The notes under the pieces were generated by a model. That model was not told where the DNA came from. It saw nothing but the letters and a program-made list of their open reading frames with translations, and did no database searches. Of a stretch of DNA of 64,000 nt, positions 12,601 through 29,117 are shown piece by piece; the first letter of the stretch is position 1, and every line of letters starts with the position of its first letter. Made by a program: the position numbers and the translations under genes. This DNA is from Cunninghamella blakesleeana (lineage: Eukaryota > Mucoromycota > Mucoromycetes > Mucorales > Cunninghamellaceae), in the NCBI GenBank assembly GCA_017871115.1, contig JAFCIZ010000001.1:6694001-6758000 (forward strand), in the 5' to 3' direction.

Positions 12601-13286
12601 CAACCTATCATTTTTTTTTATCTTTTTATTCTATATGTATTATATCTATTTATTTAATTTTTATTACTATTACCAATATCAATACCATCCGTTTTATATT
12701 TTTGAATAAAATCAATATGCCATTGAATAAATTTTTGACGTTGTTGAGAAGAAGCTACCATCGAACTAAATTTTTTACTACCTGACCATCCACCAACACT
12801 TAATAATACTTTGGTATTAACTTTATGAGCTGCATCGATTATTTTTGGAAAGTAATTATCTACTGCCCACTCATCTTCGAAATGAGATTCACCACCTTCT
12901 TTGTTTTGAAGCGCAAAAGCTATTTTGAAGAATAGTTGAGTGAGTGAGTTAGAATGAGAGAAAGAGGACATGCTAATAAAGTTTTTATTTTTTCGTTTTC
13001 TTTAATGATTATTTATAATAATTACCATAATTAATATGAGTATATTTATGAAATGGTATATTAGTTATTGAATAGTTTTCATACAGCCAATTTGGAAAGT
13101 AACTTTTTTAAAATATGTGTAATATAAAATAAAAAGTGAGAGAGGAGAAGGCGTAAAAAATAAATATAAAAGAAATTAAATTCAAGTCAGCTGAATTTTT
13201 TACCCAATAACATTTTTTTTCTTTGTTGTTTGACAAAAGACCACTGAACTGCATAATAAAGCATTGATAATAAATAAGATTTTCAT
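10850..13286 (-). CDS. Secreted GH18 chitinase with C-terminal Cys-rich domain
   Basis: Endo-acting chitin hydrolase, probably secreted or wall-associated, for wall remodelling or chitin use. The first exon codes a signal peptide, MKILFIINALLCSSVVFCQ, then VIGYFPNWLYENYSI (strand 1). The barrel follows with KVLLSVGGWSGSKKF and the catalytic DGIDIDWEYP, so all of D-x-x-D-x-D-x-E is present; an intron at about 12540-12673 splits this motif between GATATTG and ATTGGG. Further on are FDFINIVTYDMNG, AGLAFYGRS and the barrel-closing DLAGVMIWDI. After the barrel, a Ser/Thr-rich linker leads to a Cys-rich segment (CSLSQKSICIESG, WFTCDTTHW, ECPKDLTCHN, GVLCDY) that resembles a CBM19-type chitin-binding module, followed by a charged tail ending EEKEHDK. 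About seven exons. It is divergent from the Zn2Cys6 gene, with 929 bases between starts. Confidence 0.92.
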
Positions 13287-14215
13287 TTTTTTTTTTTAAA
13301 AAAAAAGGAAAAAGAATGAAGATAAATATAATAAAAAATCCTATTTATTTATTTATTTATTTATAACAACACATATAAAAATGAAATGTGAAATATGTAA
13401 ACCTTACTTACTTTAGTAAATAGATATATATTCTAGAAATATGGTTTACGTATGTACAACAACTCAATCTTACATTTATAAATCGTAAAAGAAAAAATCA
13501 GTAAAATTTCAAATGACACCTTTTTTTCATTCCTTAGGTATTTTTTAATTGGATATATCTTTTTTTAGGTAGATCAATAAAAATCCTAAGGCGATAACAA
13601 ATCAAATATCAGTAATAAATTTAAAAATAAAAATGAATAAAAAATTGATCGAAATTTATTAACAAATAGAGACCAAGATGGAAACTCACGGATGTCAATT
13701 TTATAAGAACCAAAGAGAAAGAGAAAAATAAAGATGTCCTAAAATGGCAATTAAAAGTGGTTCTGGACCTGGTTCTAAAAAAAGTGGTTCGATATAATTT
13801 AATTTTATTTTTTATTTTTTTTTTTCATGATCACTCTTTTCACACACACACACACACACACACATTTATATAAAACACGTCTTTATAACACCTATCCACA
13901 AAGTTATATTTATATATTTCAAATCTTTCTTTGTTTCCCTCCTTCCGCTCTTTTTTTGTCTCCTCTTCTTTCTCCCCTTGAATTTCCTTTTGTTTGCTTT
14001 ATTTAAAATGGTGGCCAAAAAAAAATTTTTTTTTCCTTATCATTGATTATTTTTTTTCTTTTTTCGCCTTTTTCTTTCTTTTCTCTTTTCTTTTTTTCCT
14101 TCTTCTTTGCTTTTTCTTTTTCTTTACCCCATTTAATATATTTATATATTTATTATTATTAATTTTTTAAAAAAAAGAAATAAAATAAAATAAAATAACC
14201 TTTGTTATTTTAATC
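13287..14215. promoter_or_regulatory. Divergent promoter region, chitinase / Zn2Cys6 factor
   Basis: 929-base spacer between divergent starts. It has a (CA)12 run at 13841-13864 and a long pyrimidine-rich stretch (about 13920-14130) leading to the Zn2Cys6 start, the usual fungal promoter texture. No defined operator can be named. The promoter role is inferred from position only. Confidence 0.45.
13841..13864. repeat. (CA)12 microsatellite
   Basis: Uninterrupted CA dinucleotide run inside the divergent promoter region. It is unusual here, where almost all microsatellites are TA or ATT. Confidence 0.95.
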
Positions 14216-15535
14216 ATGTCACAACGTAAAAAGAAACCTATTCAATATTTTTTTGTAGATATTAATGATCCTGATTATTATAAAAGAATTAAAGTTGCTC
14301 GTGCGTGTATTGATTGTCGTAAACGTAAATCAAAGTAATTATCCTTTTTTTTTTATTTTTATTATAAAAATACTCATTTATTCTTTCTTTTTTTTTATTT
14401 CTTTATAAAAAAAAATAACCTACCATATTATTTCAAACTACGAATATGAATATTGATATTATTTTTTTTTTTGAAACTCTATTTTTTTTTTTTTATCTTT
14501 TTCTTTCCTTTTCCAAACTTTTTTTAATATTATCATTATTATATATATATATATATATATATAATAATTTACATTAATATTATTTATAATATACATATAT
14601 ATATATACATACATATATATATATCTATATAATATTTTAATAGATGCGATATAGGTAAACCTAATCTTGGACCATGTTCTAATTGTAAAAAACATAACCG
14701 AATATGTGAATTTGCAACAACAACGACTACCACCACGGCAAATTCAAGGACAGCAACTATTACTACAACCACTACAACCACTAAGAAGAAAAAAAATAAC
14801 AAGAAGAATAATAGTAATACTACTACTTCAACAATATGGACACCCGAAGTTCAAATTATACAAAAAATAAACAACAACAATAATAATATGATTATAAATA
14901 ATAGTAACAATGCAAGGGAAGAAATAAGCTTATCTGGTTTCGTGGCACCACTCTCCTCTTCCACTAGTTCCTCCTCGACCATGGAATATAATTGGACCTC
15001 TCACCCATTCACTTTATTACCTTTTTCGGTACCTATTGAAGAAAAGGAAACTACATTAATTATTAATACACCTGATACCACTACCACTACTACTACTACT
15101 ACAACCCATCATCACCTCCCTCCTCATCCTTTTGAACCTATTAATGAAAATCTCCATCATCGCGCTGCTAATGCGAATAATAACAATAATACTACTACTG
15201 CTTTTGATAAAATGATTTCAACCATCCATGAAGATTTTGATTTCGATTTCGATTTCGATTTCGATTTTACAACTACTACGGATTTAAATAACCATAAACA
15301 TATTGTTAATCCATCTTTATCAGCATCATCACCTCATGTTACACATGAAGTGCAACATATTGTTTGTGTACAACAAGAGCAAGAACAGCCTAATTCAACA
15401 ACATCTTCTGATCATCGTCATCCATTTCAACAACAGCAACAGCAACAACAGTATGAAATTATAGTAACACCTCCTTCATCGTCATATTCAATTAATTCAT
15501 CTATGCATACTTATCATATAAATCAACAGCATGAA

Positions 15536-15573
<38 letters not shown>

Positions 15574-16681
15574 CAATAATAATACTAATAATAACAACAG
15601 CAATAACAACAATAGTGCACCAGATTCATTCATGTATCTAGTCAAATTAAATACCACTCATCCGTTTATAAATGAAAAAGAAGAAATTATCCATTCCTTA
15701 GAAGAAACACTATTTGATATTTATTTCCAACACATCCATCCTACTTACCCGGTGCTACCAAAACACATCTATCAACAACATCGATCCTTACCTCCATCCA
15801 TTCGCTACGCCATGATAGCTGTATCTTGTTTATTTTATGAGGATCATAAACATGAGTATCAACCCATCTCATTCTCTTCTTCTTCCAATAACAATGATAT
15901 TGTCACCATTGCGCAGAATTATTACAAAAAGGCCTGGTTTTTATTACAGTCGCGTCAAGGAAGTGACTTAATTTCTGTACAAACATTATTACTTTTATAT
16001 AAATATCATATTACAATAGGGGAAGAAGCAACCGTAGATCATTATTTAGATATGGCTCAATTGATTTTAGATCAGTGTTACCATCATTTTCGTCTACAGC
16101 AACAGCAACAAATAGAATCATCGGTAACAACATCTTCATCTACGACAACAACAAAATCATCAAATCAATTGGATGAATGGATTTGTCGATCTCAATGGAT
16201 TTTATACTTGAATCAATTTTCATCTTCATCCTCATCTTCTTCTAATACAACAACATCGAAATTCTCAACATTAAAAACAGTATCGTCCTCTTCTTCTTCG
16301 AAAACTACTACTAAAACAACTACAACAACAACCATCACTTTACCTTCCTCCTCCTCTCTGTTACCATTTAAATTACTAAATCAAAATAGTGCTGATTACA
16401 ATAATAATACTTCATCCAATAATGATAATAGCAACAATAATAATAGTTTAGCAAAAAATGACAAAAAAAACCCATCTACTTGGAAATGTCCTCCTATTAT
16501 AAGGTTACCATGTATATTACAATCTGAACAACAAGATGCTGTCCAAGTTAAAATCATTTCTCAATTATTAGATGCAATTCGAATGGCTTGTGTTTATGCT
16601 TCTAATATGCAAAGCTTAGCTATTTCAGTAGTGGATCCTTTTATTCAACATTCCAAACATGAACAAGTTACCAATTTATAA
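14216..16681 (+). CDS. Zn2Cys6 (Gal4-type) transcription factor, repeat-rich
   Basis: Nuclear DNA-binding regulator of 718 residues in two exons, 14216-14334 and 14644-16681, joined in frame across a 309-base intron that falls inside the zinc cluster. The cluster is complete: Cys31, 34, 41, 51, 54 and 61 (C-x2-C-x6-C-x9-C-x2-C-x6-C), with the basic RKRKSK between the second and third cysteines. The middle domain (LEETLFDIYFQHIHPTYPVL, SIRYAMIAVSCLF, SVQTLLLLYKYHITIGEEA) fits the fungal-specific transcription factor domain. The rest is low complexity: Thr runs, a DF repeat (15234-15267), poly-Gln, long Asn tracts (about 15535-15615) and Ser/Thr runs. The product ends soon after a helix (ISQLLDAIRMACVYASNMQS), so its regulatory half is short for the family. 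Target genes are unknown; the divergent chitinase is one candidate (inference). Confidence 0.9.
15234..15267 (+). repeat. Coding GATTTC hexanucleotide repeat (Asp-Phe)
   Basis: Tandem GATTTt/cGATTTC units in the Zn2Cys6 gene code seven alternating Asp-Phe pairs (DFDFDFDFDFDFDF). It is in frame and keeps the reading frame with any unit change. Confidence 0.9.
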
Positions 16682-17251
16682 ATATATATCTTAATATGAT
16701 TATTTTTTTTTTTTTTATAATTATATAATTTGTATCCATTACCACTTTTTTTTTATATATGATCATTAATATCTTTCTCTTTTTCTCTCTCTTCATTCCT
16801 TTATTACATACATTGATTATTTATATACTCTTTTTATTAGTTTATTATGCTTTTTATTTTTATTATTCCACTACTCTTTTAATTGTTTATTGTTTATTTC
16901 TAAAATATGATAAAATAATATGTTACTATGTTTATCTTTTTTTTAAAAAAAATAAACCTTTTTTTTCTCTTTTTTTCTTTTTTTTTCTTTTTTTTCCATT
17001 TTCAATAATTATTCCTTTTTATCTGATCTATTTTTTTTTCTCTCTCATTTCCATGTGATGAGAAAAACGATGAAAATACTTACATTAATGTCACTTTTAA
17101 GCCACCCTTTTATTATTATTATTATTATTATAATGAAGATGATACCATTGTTTATTTTAAAGTTTATTTATTTTTATTTATTTATATGTATAAATATTAT
17201 GCATAGCCTAATATGGTTAGATCCACCCACCCATCTTTCCTTTTCTTATTT
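16682..17251. other. Convergent 3' intergenic region, T-rich
   Basis: 570 bases between convergent genes, dominated by T-rich strings on the plus strand. Open frames here are Phe/Leu/Ile/Tyr strings from T-runs and are not believable genes. Confidence 0.6.
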
Positions 17252-19415
17252 TCAATCTTGATTTTTAGCCTGACGATAATGATCACTATCACCTTGAATA
17301 ATACCAGCCATTCTTAAAATTTCTTTATCCACTTGACCATCACTTTGCCTTATTTGTAACCCTTGTCTACGTAATGCTTCCTTGGCTTCAAATTGCCATG
17401 CCTTCTTTTGTAATTGAGTTAATTTTTCATTACCTAAACCAAACACTTCTACATGTAAAGTTTCAAATGGTTCTTTTTTTTTAAATGAGTGCTTTTGCTG
17501 TTGGATCATGGATTTTTCAAAAGTGGGGTAATGAGGGTAAAGGTCGTGATAATATTGTCCCGTCTGTAAACTATTATCTAAATATATCATAAACTGATCA
17601 ATTATAGACTCTTCTTGATGATGTGTATGATGACTTTTAGTTGATGTTGTTGTTGTGAGAGTAGGAGGTTTCATATATTGACTGGTGCCACCAAACCCAA
17701 ACCCAAAATCGGAATGGCAATAAATATATTGCTGATTCATGCCTTGCTTGGATCGATAACATTCAAAAGTTGGATAGAGTTCAAATAAAAAACATTGATC
17801 ATTTCCCCAATAATGTTTACTTTGTTTCCATGGAACAGTAACTAATCCTCCAATAATTTTAATACCATCATCACTTTCATTATTATTATTTATGGTTTGG
17901 ATTTTCATAACAATTAAGGTTGGTCCAGAGTATTTAAACACATGACTCTCAAATCGATTCATAGAAAACCCATCTTTATCACCAGAATACAATCTATGCC
18001 ATTGCTTAATCGTAAAATAATCTTCGGGTAAACACCATGATAATAAAGCACACATGTTGGTGGTTAGTATATCAGTTTGATCAGGAATAGGTGTTCTATC
18101 CTGTGATAGAATAATATCAAAATGCTCTTCTTCTTCTTCCTCTTTTTCTTCCTCTTCCCTTTCTTCTTCTACTGCTTTTCCTTTTGAGTGATCATTTTCT
18201 TCATGTTGATTACTATTATTATAATTTGTTTTTAATGAGGTATAATAATTTAATTTCATTGTAAATTGAGTATAAATAAAAGATTGAATGGTTTTAAATA
18301 AATATGGTGCATTTCTTTTTTTCCAAGTATAAAAATCATCATGTGTAATTGTTTCTTCTTCTTCTTCTTCCAGCTGTTGATTCTGTAGTTTCTTTTTTTT
18401 CAAATGAGAAGATTGTATATTATTAATTAATTGGGTTGCCAACGTTTTAATCGATAAAATATCTTCAATTAATTCATGCTCCTTCTTATCATTATCATTA
18501 TTTCGTTCAACGTGTACAATCCACAATGCTAATACAAATAATTCTTTTAAATCACTGGATAATATTCTCATTGATTGATCCTTTTCTTTTTCATCAGTGT
18601 CATCTCCTTCTTCCTCATCTTCTTTTTTTTTTATAGCTGAGTTGGCCACCTCATTCATATCATCATCCATATCATCAAATTGAATTCCTAAATCCGCCAA
18701 CGATAATCCTTTTGTGTTTGTAATAATATGTTCCGTTGAATCCATATCGACATTACCATTTACAGTTGAATCTGTAGTAGTTGTGGTTGTAGTAATTGTT
18801 GTTGTTGTTGTTGTTGTTGTTGCTGTAACTATAGGCGGTGGTGGTGAAGGTAAGATAGAAAGTGATTCAAAAAAGGCTTCTTCAAAACTATTTTGTGTTA
18901 CTTTTTGACCTGTATCGCCACGATGATGATGCTGATCCGCGTCTAGTTTACCCGTTAAAACAACAAACGCTGTTAAAAAAGCATCCCATGATAAAAGTAA
19001 GGGTGCTGTTGTTGCTGTGGATGTTATTGATAATTGACCGTATGGATAAGAAGAGCCAAGGTAAGAAAACGATTTAAATAATAGAATACCAGCTGTTTCT
19101 AAATGTGTAGGTAGATTCATGTGTTGCTAGAAAAGATAACAATAATGGATAATTGATCAGATTAATTATATAGGTTATTCTTTTTTTTTTTTTACTTACC
19201 AAAAATGATTTTAATTCAATATATTCTAAATGGTTAGATACTGTTTTTAATTGATTAAAAGTATACTTTAAAGCAATTAGTTCAGAACGTGTTAACTTTT
19301 GTTTAAGTTGCTGAAGTGATCTTTTTTTTTGTATAGTTGGTGATGATGGTATACTGGATGTTTGTTTATTATCATCATCAGTGGTTGATAGCTTGTTGGA
19401 ATGAGTTTGGCCCAT
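17252..19415 (-). CDS. RTC5: TLDc-domain protein, Rtc5-like
   Basis: Two exons, 19200-19415 and 17252-19126. The start MGQTHSNK is a strong N-myristoylation signal (Gly2, Ser6) as in fungal Rtc5, which is lipid-anchored to the vacuole and acts with the V-ATPase (known for yeast). An EF-hand-like helical region comes first (RSELIALKYTFNQLKTVSNH), then long acidic or Thr-rich inserts (EEEREEEEKEEEEEE, a Thr run near 18780-18830). The TLDc domain is in the C-terminal half: FTIKQWHRLYSGDKDGFSMN, HVFKYSGPTLIVMKIQ, IIGGLVTVPWKQSKHYWGND, CFLFELYPTFECYRS, FGFGFGGTSQYMKPP, and LHVEVFGLGNEK near the end, then the conserved tail WQFEAKEALRRQGLQIR. This domain order is characteristic. The middle inserts make it longer than most homologues. 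Confidence 0.88.
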
Positions 19416-20140
19416 GAATATTGTTATTATTATTTATTTATTTATTTAAAAAAAATACTGAAAGCGAAAGAAAAGTTGAAAATAGAAATTGAAAAAAAAA
19501 TTCTACCACGCCCATTATCTTTGCCAAATGGTTTAAAAAATCGGAGTTTACCCACACATAAAAAATCAATATTACTTAAAAAAAAGTGAAGCAGTAATAA
19601 ATAAATATACGATTCTTCTATTTCTTTTTTTTTTTTACTATTTTAAAAATACTTCCTTTAGTATAGTAAAAAAAATAATAAATAATCCTAAATCGTCGAA
19701 CTCATAGAATGTTGAGAGAGAGACAAGAGAGAGTAGGATCAAAATAATAATAATTATAATTATAAAAAAGAGAGGTGACATAACGCATAATATTTATATT
19801 TTTTGTCTACATTCCTCGGCCCGACTTGAGAAGAAGCATTTTATATAAAAAATTATCCGACGATATTCAACTTTATGAACTATTCAATGATCCTATTTCT
19901 ATTAATGAGTTTTTTATTTTTATAATTTTTATTTTTTTTCTCTTTCTTTCTTTTATTCATTCATTCTTTTTATTTTTATTATTATTATTTTAATTCTTGC
20001 TTTTCCCCCTTTCCTTTCCTTTCCTTCCCTTTCATTTTTTTTCATTCGTTATTACTATCTTTTTTAATTTATTTTATTAAACTATTTTATTATTGAAAAA
20101 AAGAAAAAAAGAAAAAGATCTATATATATATATAAAAAGA
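19416..20140. promoter_or_regulatory. Divergent promoter region, Rtc5 / Nim1-type kinase
   Basis: 725-base spacer between divergent starts, with a strong pyrimidine tract at 19920-20060 followed by an A-rich leader and a short TA run before the kinase ATG. Promoter role is inferred from position; no specific site is recognised. Confidence 0.45.
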
Positions 20141-24422
<4,282 letters not shown>

Positions 24423-25673
24423 ATATATATATATATATATATATATGTCTATTCTATACTTTTAACCACATTATTTTAATTTTTTTTCAACAAACGTATT
24501 TTTTTTTATTTATATTTATTTATATACATCATACCATTCTTTTTAAAAAATATAATAAAAGCAAGTGATGCTTTTTATTATTATTATTATATTTAATGCA
24601 AGCCATTTTTTTGAACAGTAATGTTTACGAATTACCAAAGGTAGTAAAACCTATTTTTTATACTTTATATAAGGACAGCAATAATAATAAAATAGAATAT
24701 TTGTGAAAAAATGATTGGTGTTTAAATAGATCATATTGAGCCCCATTTCCATTTTATTTTCCTGACCAAAAACTATATACATAATATGCAGGTTCTTCCT
24801 TTCTTTAGGTTTACCTTAATGGCATCAGGTGCTTATAAACAAATAGGGATTCTTTATAATCTACATAAAATACAATTTTAGTAAAAAATATATATATATA
24901 AATATAAAAATGCATGTTCTATCGTAAAAATCATATTTATAATATAATATACATATATTTGTGTACATTTTCTCTTTATTATTATTTTATAGATAGTCAG
25001 GTGTTCATGTAGTAAAAATTACTTCAGTCTTTAATTTGAAATATGGAATGTTACACGATGCACGTATAATTTTTTTTACAAGTAACGTACAAAAGAAAGT
25101 GTATGTATGTTCCTTGTTGTCATAGTAATTCAGTTTTATATTTTATATAAATTAAAAGAAAAATTCTTTGCATTTAGTTGTCTATTATTTTTTTTAAATA
25201 TATCGAGGGGAAATAAAGAAAAAGAAAAACGCGTTTAACTGTGATCACTTTTTTAAAAAAAATCCCGGTTCATCATTTTTCACTTTTATTTTTTACGTAA
25301 CGTAAATCTTTTATTTAAAAAAATAATAATTAAAAACCTATCACTGTTTTTTTTTTTTTTTTTTAGAAAAAAAAAGAAAATTTATCATTTGAAAATAATG
25401 ACATAACCATTAATGTGAAAAGGACACAAAAATGAAATTATGTGGAACAATTATTTTGGCACAGACATTATTGTATTCAAAAAATAAGTAAACAAATAAA
25501 TAAATAACCTAAAAGTAAAACTTAGAAACTAGTATGTGTATAAACCCTAGTTTATATTTTTTTTTTATGTTTCAATTTATTGAAAAAAAAAGTATATAAA
25601 TGTTTTAGACTACAATTATTTTTTGTCTTTATTTGTTTTTTAAATAAAGCATTCTTTTATTATATAAAAAACG
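24423..25673. other. Intergenic region, no gene recognised
   Basis: 1.25 kb between co-oriented genes. A 31-codon open frame at 24787-24882 (MQVLPFFRFTLMASGAYKQI...) and a stop-free stretch at about 24622-24705 have unusually mixed codons for this DNA, but both are too short to support. Later parts are T-rich and promoter-like. I see no RNA gene. Confidence 0.5.
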
Positions 25674-26646
25674 ATGAAGATCCCAGAAGAACCTACTGTC
25701 AATTTGATTAAAGTGACTAATATTTCTAATAAAACAAAAGAACAACCTTTACGTGATTTTTTTAATTTTTGTGGAAAAATTAAAGATTTATCTTTAGAAC
25801 CTGATGGTGAAGACAATCAAAAAGCACTAGTTTTATTCGAAACGGCAAAAGGTGCCCAAACAGCTCTTTTATTATCTAATGGTACGTAAGAATCTTTTGT
25901 TTAAAAGATATAATAAAAAATATATATCCATTATTTTTATTTTATTTTTCTTATTTTTCATGACAACCCGCTTTTTTTTTTATAAATAATTATATTAACG
26001 ACAAACAGCATTAGTGGATGATCGACACTTGGATATATCTTTATATTTCCAAGACCTAAGCATTGATGAAAAAGAAAAAGGAGAACACGTAGCAACATCT
26101 GAACAACAAGACCAAGAATCCAAACCTGTATCCAATATCATGACGGAAATTTTGGCAGCAGGATATCAATTAAGTGATCAAGTGCTAGCCAAAGGCATTG
26201 CTTTTGATCACAAGTTTGGTGTTCGAGAAAAAGTGGAACACTACTATGAACAAATAAGAAAAAATTTACAACAACTGGATCAACAATATCATGTTTCTGA
26301 AAAAGCTACGGATGTCGAACAAAAAATTGGTTTTTATGAAAAACAAAAACAATTAACGGACCTTGCAAACGAATGGTTTCAATCTAATCCTACAGGTCAA
26401 AAGGTATCGAATTTAATTACTTTATTTGCTCAACAAATCAGTGATTTAAATGCAGAGGCAAAGCGTATTGTTGTAAGTATTAATATTTTTTTTAAAAAAA
26501 TAAAAATAAATAATAAAAACTAGAGAGATACAAAAGTTGGGGATTTTTGAACTTGTGACCAAAAAAAACTCTTTTTTTTTTTTTTTTTTTTTTAGGGATC
26601 TCGACAAAATCCATCTCAACAAGAAAGTCAACAAGCAAATCAATAA
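25674..26646 (+). CDS. RRM protein, Vip1-like
   Basis: Three exons, 25674-25881, 26009-26472 and 26596-26646. The N-terminal 90 residues form one RNA-recognition motif: VNLIKVTNISNKT is strand 1 (RNP2), LRDFFNFCGKIKDLSLEP helix 1 and strand 2, and KALVLFETAKGAQTALLLSN the RNP1 strand and helix 2. The RNP1 aromatic residues are degenerate, as in Vip1-type proteins. The remaining part is helical and charged (MTEILAAGYQLSDQVLAKGI, FDHKFGVREKVEHYYEQIRK), with a C-terminal QNPSQQESQQANQ. This layout matches the fission yeast Vip1 family, whose precise molecular role is not well settled. Probably nuclear or cytoplasmic; no membrane segment. Confidence 0.85.
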
Positions 26647-27414
26647 GAATACATATATATATATATTATATATTATCAACTAATTCTCGAAAATAAAAAA
26701 TAAATGTGTCATTATAATACTTTTATATTTTTTTAATTGGTCCTCTTTAATAATAATAACAGTAACTATAATAATAACAATAATAAATAAAGTTTTTTCT
26801 TTCTCTCTCTTTTCTTTCTCTTTATAAGGAGGTTTTTATTTTTTATTTTTTATTTTTTACTTTTTTCTATTTATTCACATGTAAAGCCAAGATGATGACT
26901 CTAATATTAAGAGGCTATTTATGATCATCTGACCTGGAGAGCTTTGTATTTGTTATATATATAAGCAAATAAAATTTCATCATTATATAAAATTAGAATT
27001 TCTTAACTTTTTAAAAAAAAAAAATAGAAAAGAATGTTTGATCGCATGATTGCTCCCGATTCCTTTTATTCAAATTCAGTTCATTAAATGGATAAATGCC
27101 GATAATATATTTTTCTCTCTTTGGGTTAGGGTTTAATAGGTTGTACATCATCCGTTCCTCTGTACTCTTCAGTTCCTTAAATGATATAAAGAAAGAGAGA
27201 AGGAAAATCTTTTTTTATAATGATAATCAAAAAAAAAAAGTATGACAAAAATAAATAACTGGCTTTTTTCTTTATATTTCTCTCTTCCGATTCCGAAAAT
27301 TGTTCATCCATAAAAAAGTTATAATTTATTTATTTATATTCTTTCTTTTCTTCCTTCCTTTCCCTTTCCTTATATTCATTTTTATATTTCTATTAAAAAA
27401 ATAATAGTAATATA
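26647..27414. other. Intergenic region upstream of C2H2 factor
   Basis: 768 bases between co-oriented genes. It has repeated TTTTTATTT units near 26829-26862 and a pyrimidine-rich run (27285-27395) before the next start. A GGGTTAGGGTTT stretch at 27123-27133 looks telomere-like but is only about two units. Nothing codes here. Confidence 0.5.
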
Positions 27415-28394
27415 ATGATTCCATTAAAATATAATCCTTCAACTAATCATAAAACCGAAGAAATAAATTATTATATTACTGAACAAGAAGAATCAAGTAA
27501 ATACTTTTTTTCAAAAATAATAATATTCTAACTTGTTCTGACCTTTTTATTTTTTTTATTTCTATAATATGTTTATTTATTTTATTTAGTCGCGACATAT
27601 GACCAATTACTATCACCTCCATTAACGATGGTTCCTACGAATTGGCTAACTAGCTCATCATCACCAACGTGCTCTTCTTCTATCTCATCACCCCTGTCGA
27701 CGCACTATTCATCTACCCATCATGATCATTTATCGATATGGCCACCCACCACATCTACGAATGCTACTACGATATCAACTTCTTATGAAGAAGAGGATTA
27801 TTATTATCCACCACCATCTTTTGTTCCACAAGATTTTGAAGGTATTGCTACTACACCGGCTAACACTACTACATTAATAACTGATACAGATTATCACTAT
27901 CAAGTATCGCCATCCTCTTCTGCTTCTTTTGCTTTGGATATACCCCAAGCAACACCACATTATTATCATCCATCAGCATTAGAATCATCATTACCATTCA
28001 TATCACCTGAAGAAGAAAATATCCAGTTATTACAACAGCTATCCAAAGAAGACTTGATTCATCGTGTCCTTTCATTGGAAAAGAAACTAATCTTGGCCCA
28101 ACAGCAGCAATGTCATCATTCTTCCGATACAGTATCAAAACAGGATGGCTGGAAATGCAAGTGGGTATCATGTGATAAAGTCACTTTTACTTTGGAACAG
28201 CTGACAGAACATCTTTATCGAGTTCATGTTGGTAGAGGCAAAGCTAACTACTATTGTGGTTGGATTGGTTGTAATCGTCACGATAAACCTTTTACCAAAA
28301 GACATAAAATGCATAATCATCTTAGAAGTAAGTAACAACCTAAAAAAGAAAAAAGACAAGAAAAGATTGGTATATACATGATAAATAGCCATTT

Positions 28395-28429
<35 letters not shown>

Positions 28430-28674
28430 CATATATTTTATTTTATTTTATTTTTAAAATAATAGCACATACCGGAGAAAGACCTTTTGTTTGTAACGCC
28501 ACTGGTTGTCATAAACGGTTTTCAAGACCAGATTCTCTTAGTACTCATTTAAAAACCCATAGTAACGTAAGACCTTTCGTCTGTGCTGATTGTGGTAAAT
28601 CATATTTTCATGCAAGATCACTAAGAAAACATTTAAAAGCTTCTAATCATGCAAGTCAAGTTAATCAAGTTTAA
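27415..28674 (+). CDS. C2H2 zinc-finger transcription factor (GLI/Zic/Zap1-like)
   Basis: Three exons, 27415-27496, 27590-28327 and 28466-28674, all in frame. The N-terminal two thirds are Ser/Thr/Tyr/Pro-rich and probably regulatory, with a short coiled segment LIHRVLSLEKKLILAQQQQ. The C-terminus holds four C2H2 fingers. Finger 1 is CKWVSC...HLYRVH and finger 2 is CGWIGC...HNHLRTH, both C-x4-C with a tryptophan, as in the paired first fingers of GLI, Zic and Zap1. Finger 3 is CNATGCHKRFSRPDSLSTHL and finger 4 is CADCGKSYFHARSLRKHL...H. HTGERPFVC is the standard linker and is created by splicing across the second intron. The family assignment is firm; targets cannot be inferred. Confidence 0.9.
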
Positions 28675-29117
28675 TGGATACCTTTCTTTTTTAATACTAA
28701 TATTATAATCAATTATTCTATTTTTTTTTTTTTCTTATATATCCCTCTTTTTTATACAATTATATACTGTGTATATGATCCCTTTTATATATATTTATAT
28801 ATGATGTTTATTTTTTTGTTGTTATTGTTTTTTTTCTTTTTCTTTTTTCCTTTTTTATGATTCCTTTTTAATTTTTGGTTCATTGTTTGTTTTTATTTAT
28901 CGTCAGTTGATTTGATTTTTTATGTAAATGTTTATCTATATATACACTTATTTACACTTTTTTTTTCCTTTTTTTAATAATATAATTTTTTAATGTACTG
29001 GATTACATTTTATTATTTCAATAAATAAATAAACGAAAAATGGTTATTCTTTTTTTTATATATTTACCTCATTTTCTTATACAAGTAAAAAAAAAAAACT
29101 TCATTTTCATTCATTTT
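28675..29117. other. Convergent 3' intergenic region
   Basis: 443 bases, T-rich on the plus strand, between the convergent C2H2 gene and the unknown acidic protein gene. AATAAATAAATAAA near 29020 could serve as a polyadenylation signal for the plus-strand gene. Confidence 0.5.

Noticed and set aside
16759..17261. Two plus-strand frames after the Zn2Cys6 gene
   Set aside because: Phe/Leu/Ile strings from T-rich 3' DNA without any family feature.
18714..19077. Val-rich frames antisense to Rtc5
   Set aside because: They are the complement of the Thr/Asp repeats in the real gene.
27123..27135. Telomere-like GGGTTAGGGTTT
   Set aside because: Only about two units, in the middle of a gene-rich region; too short for an interstitial telomere.
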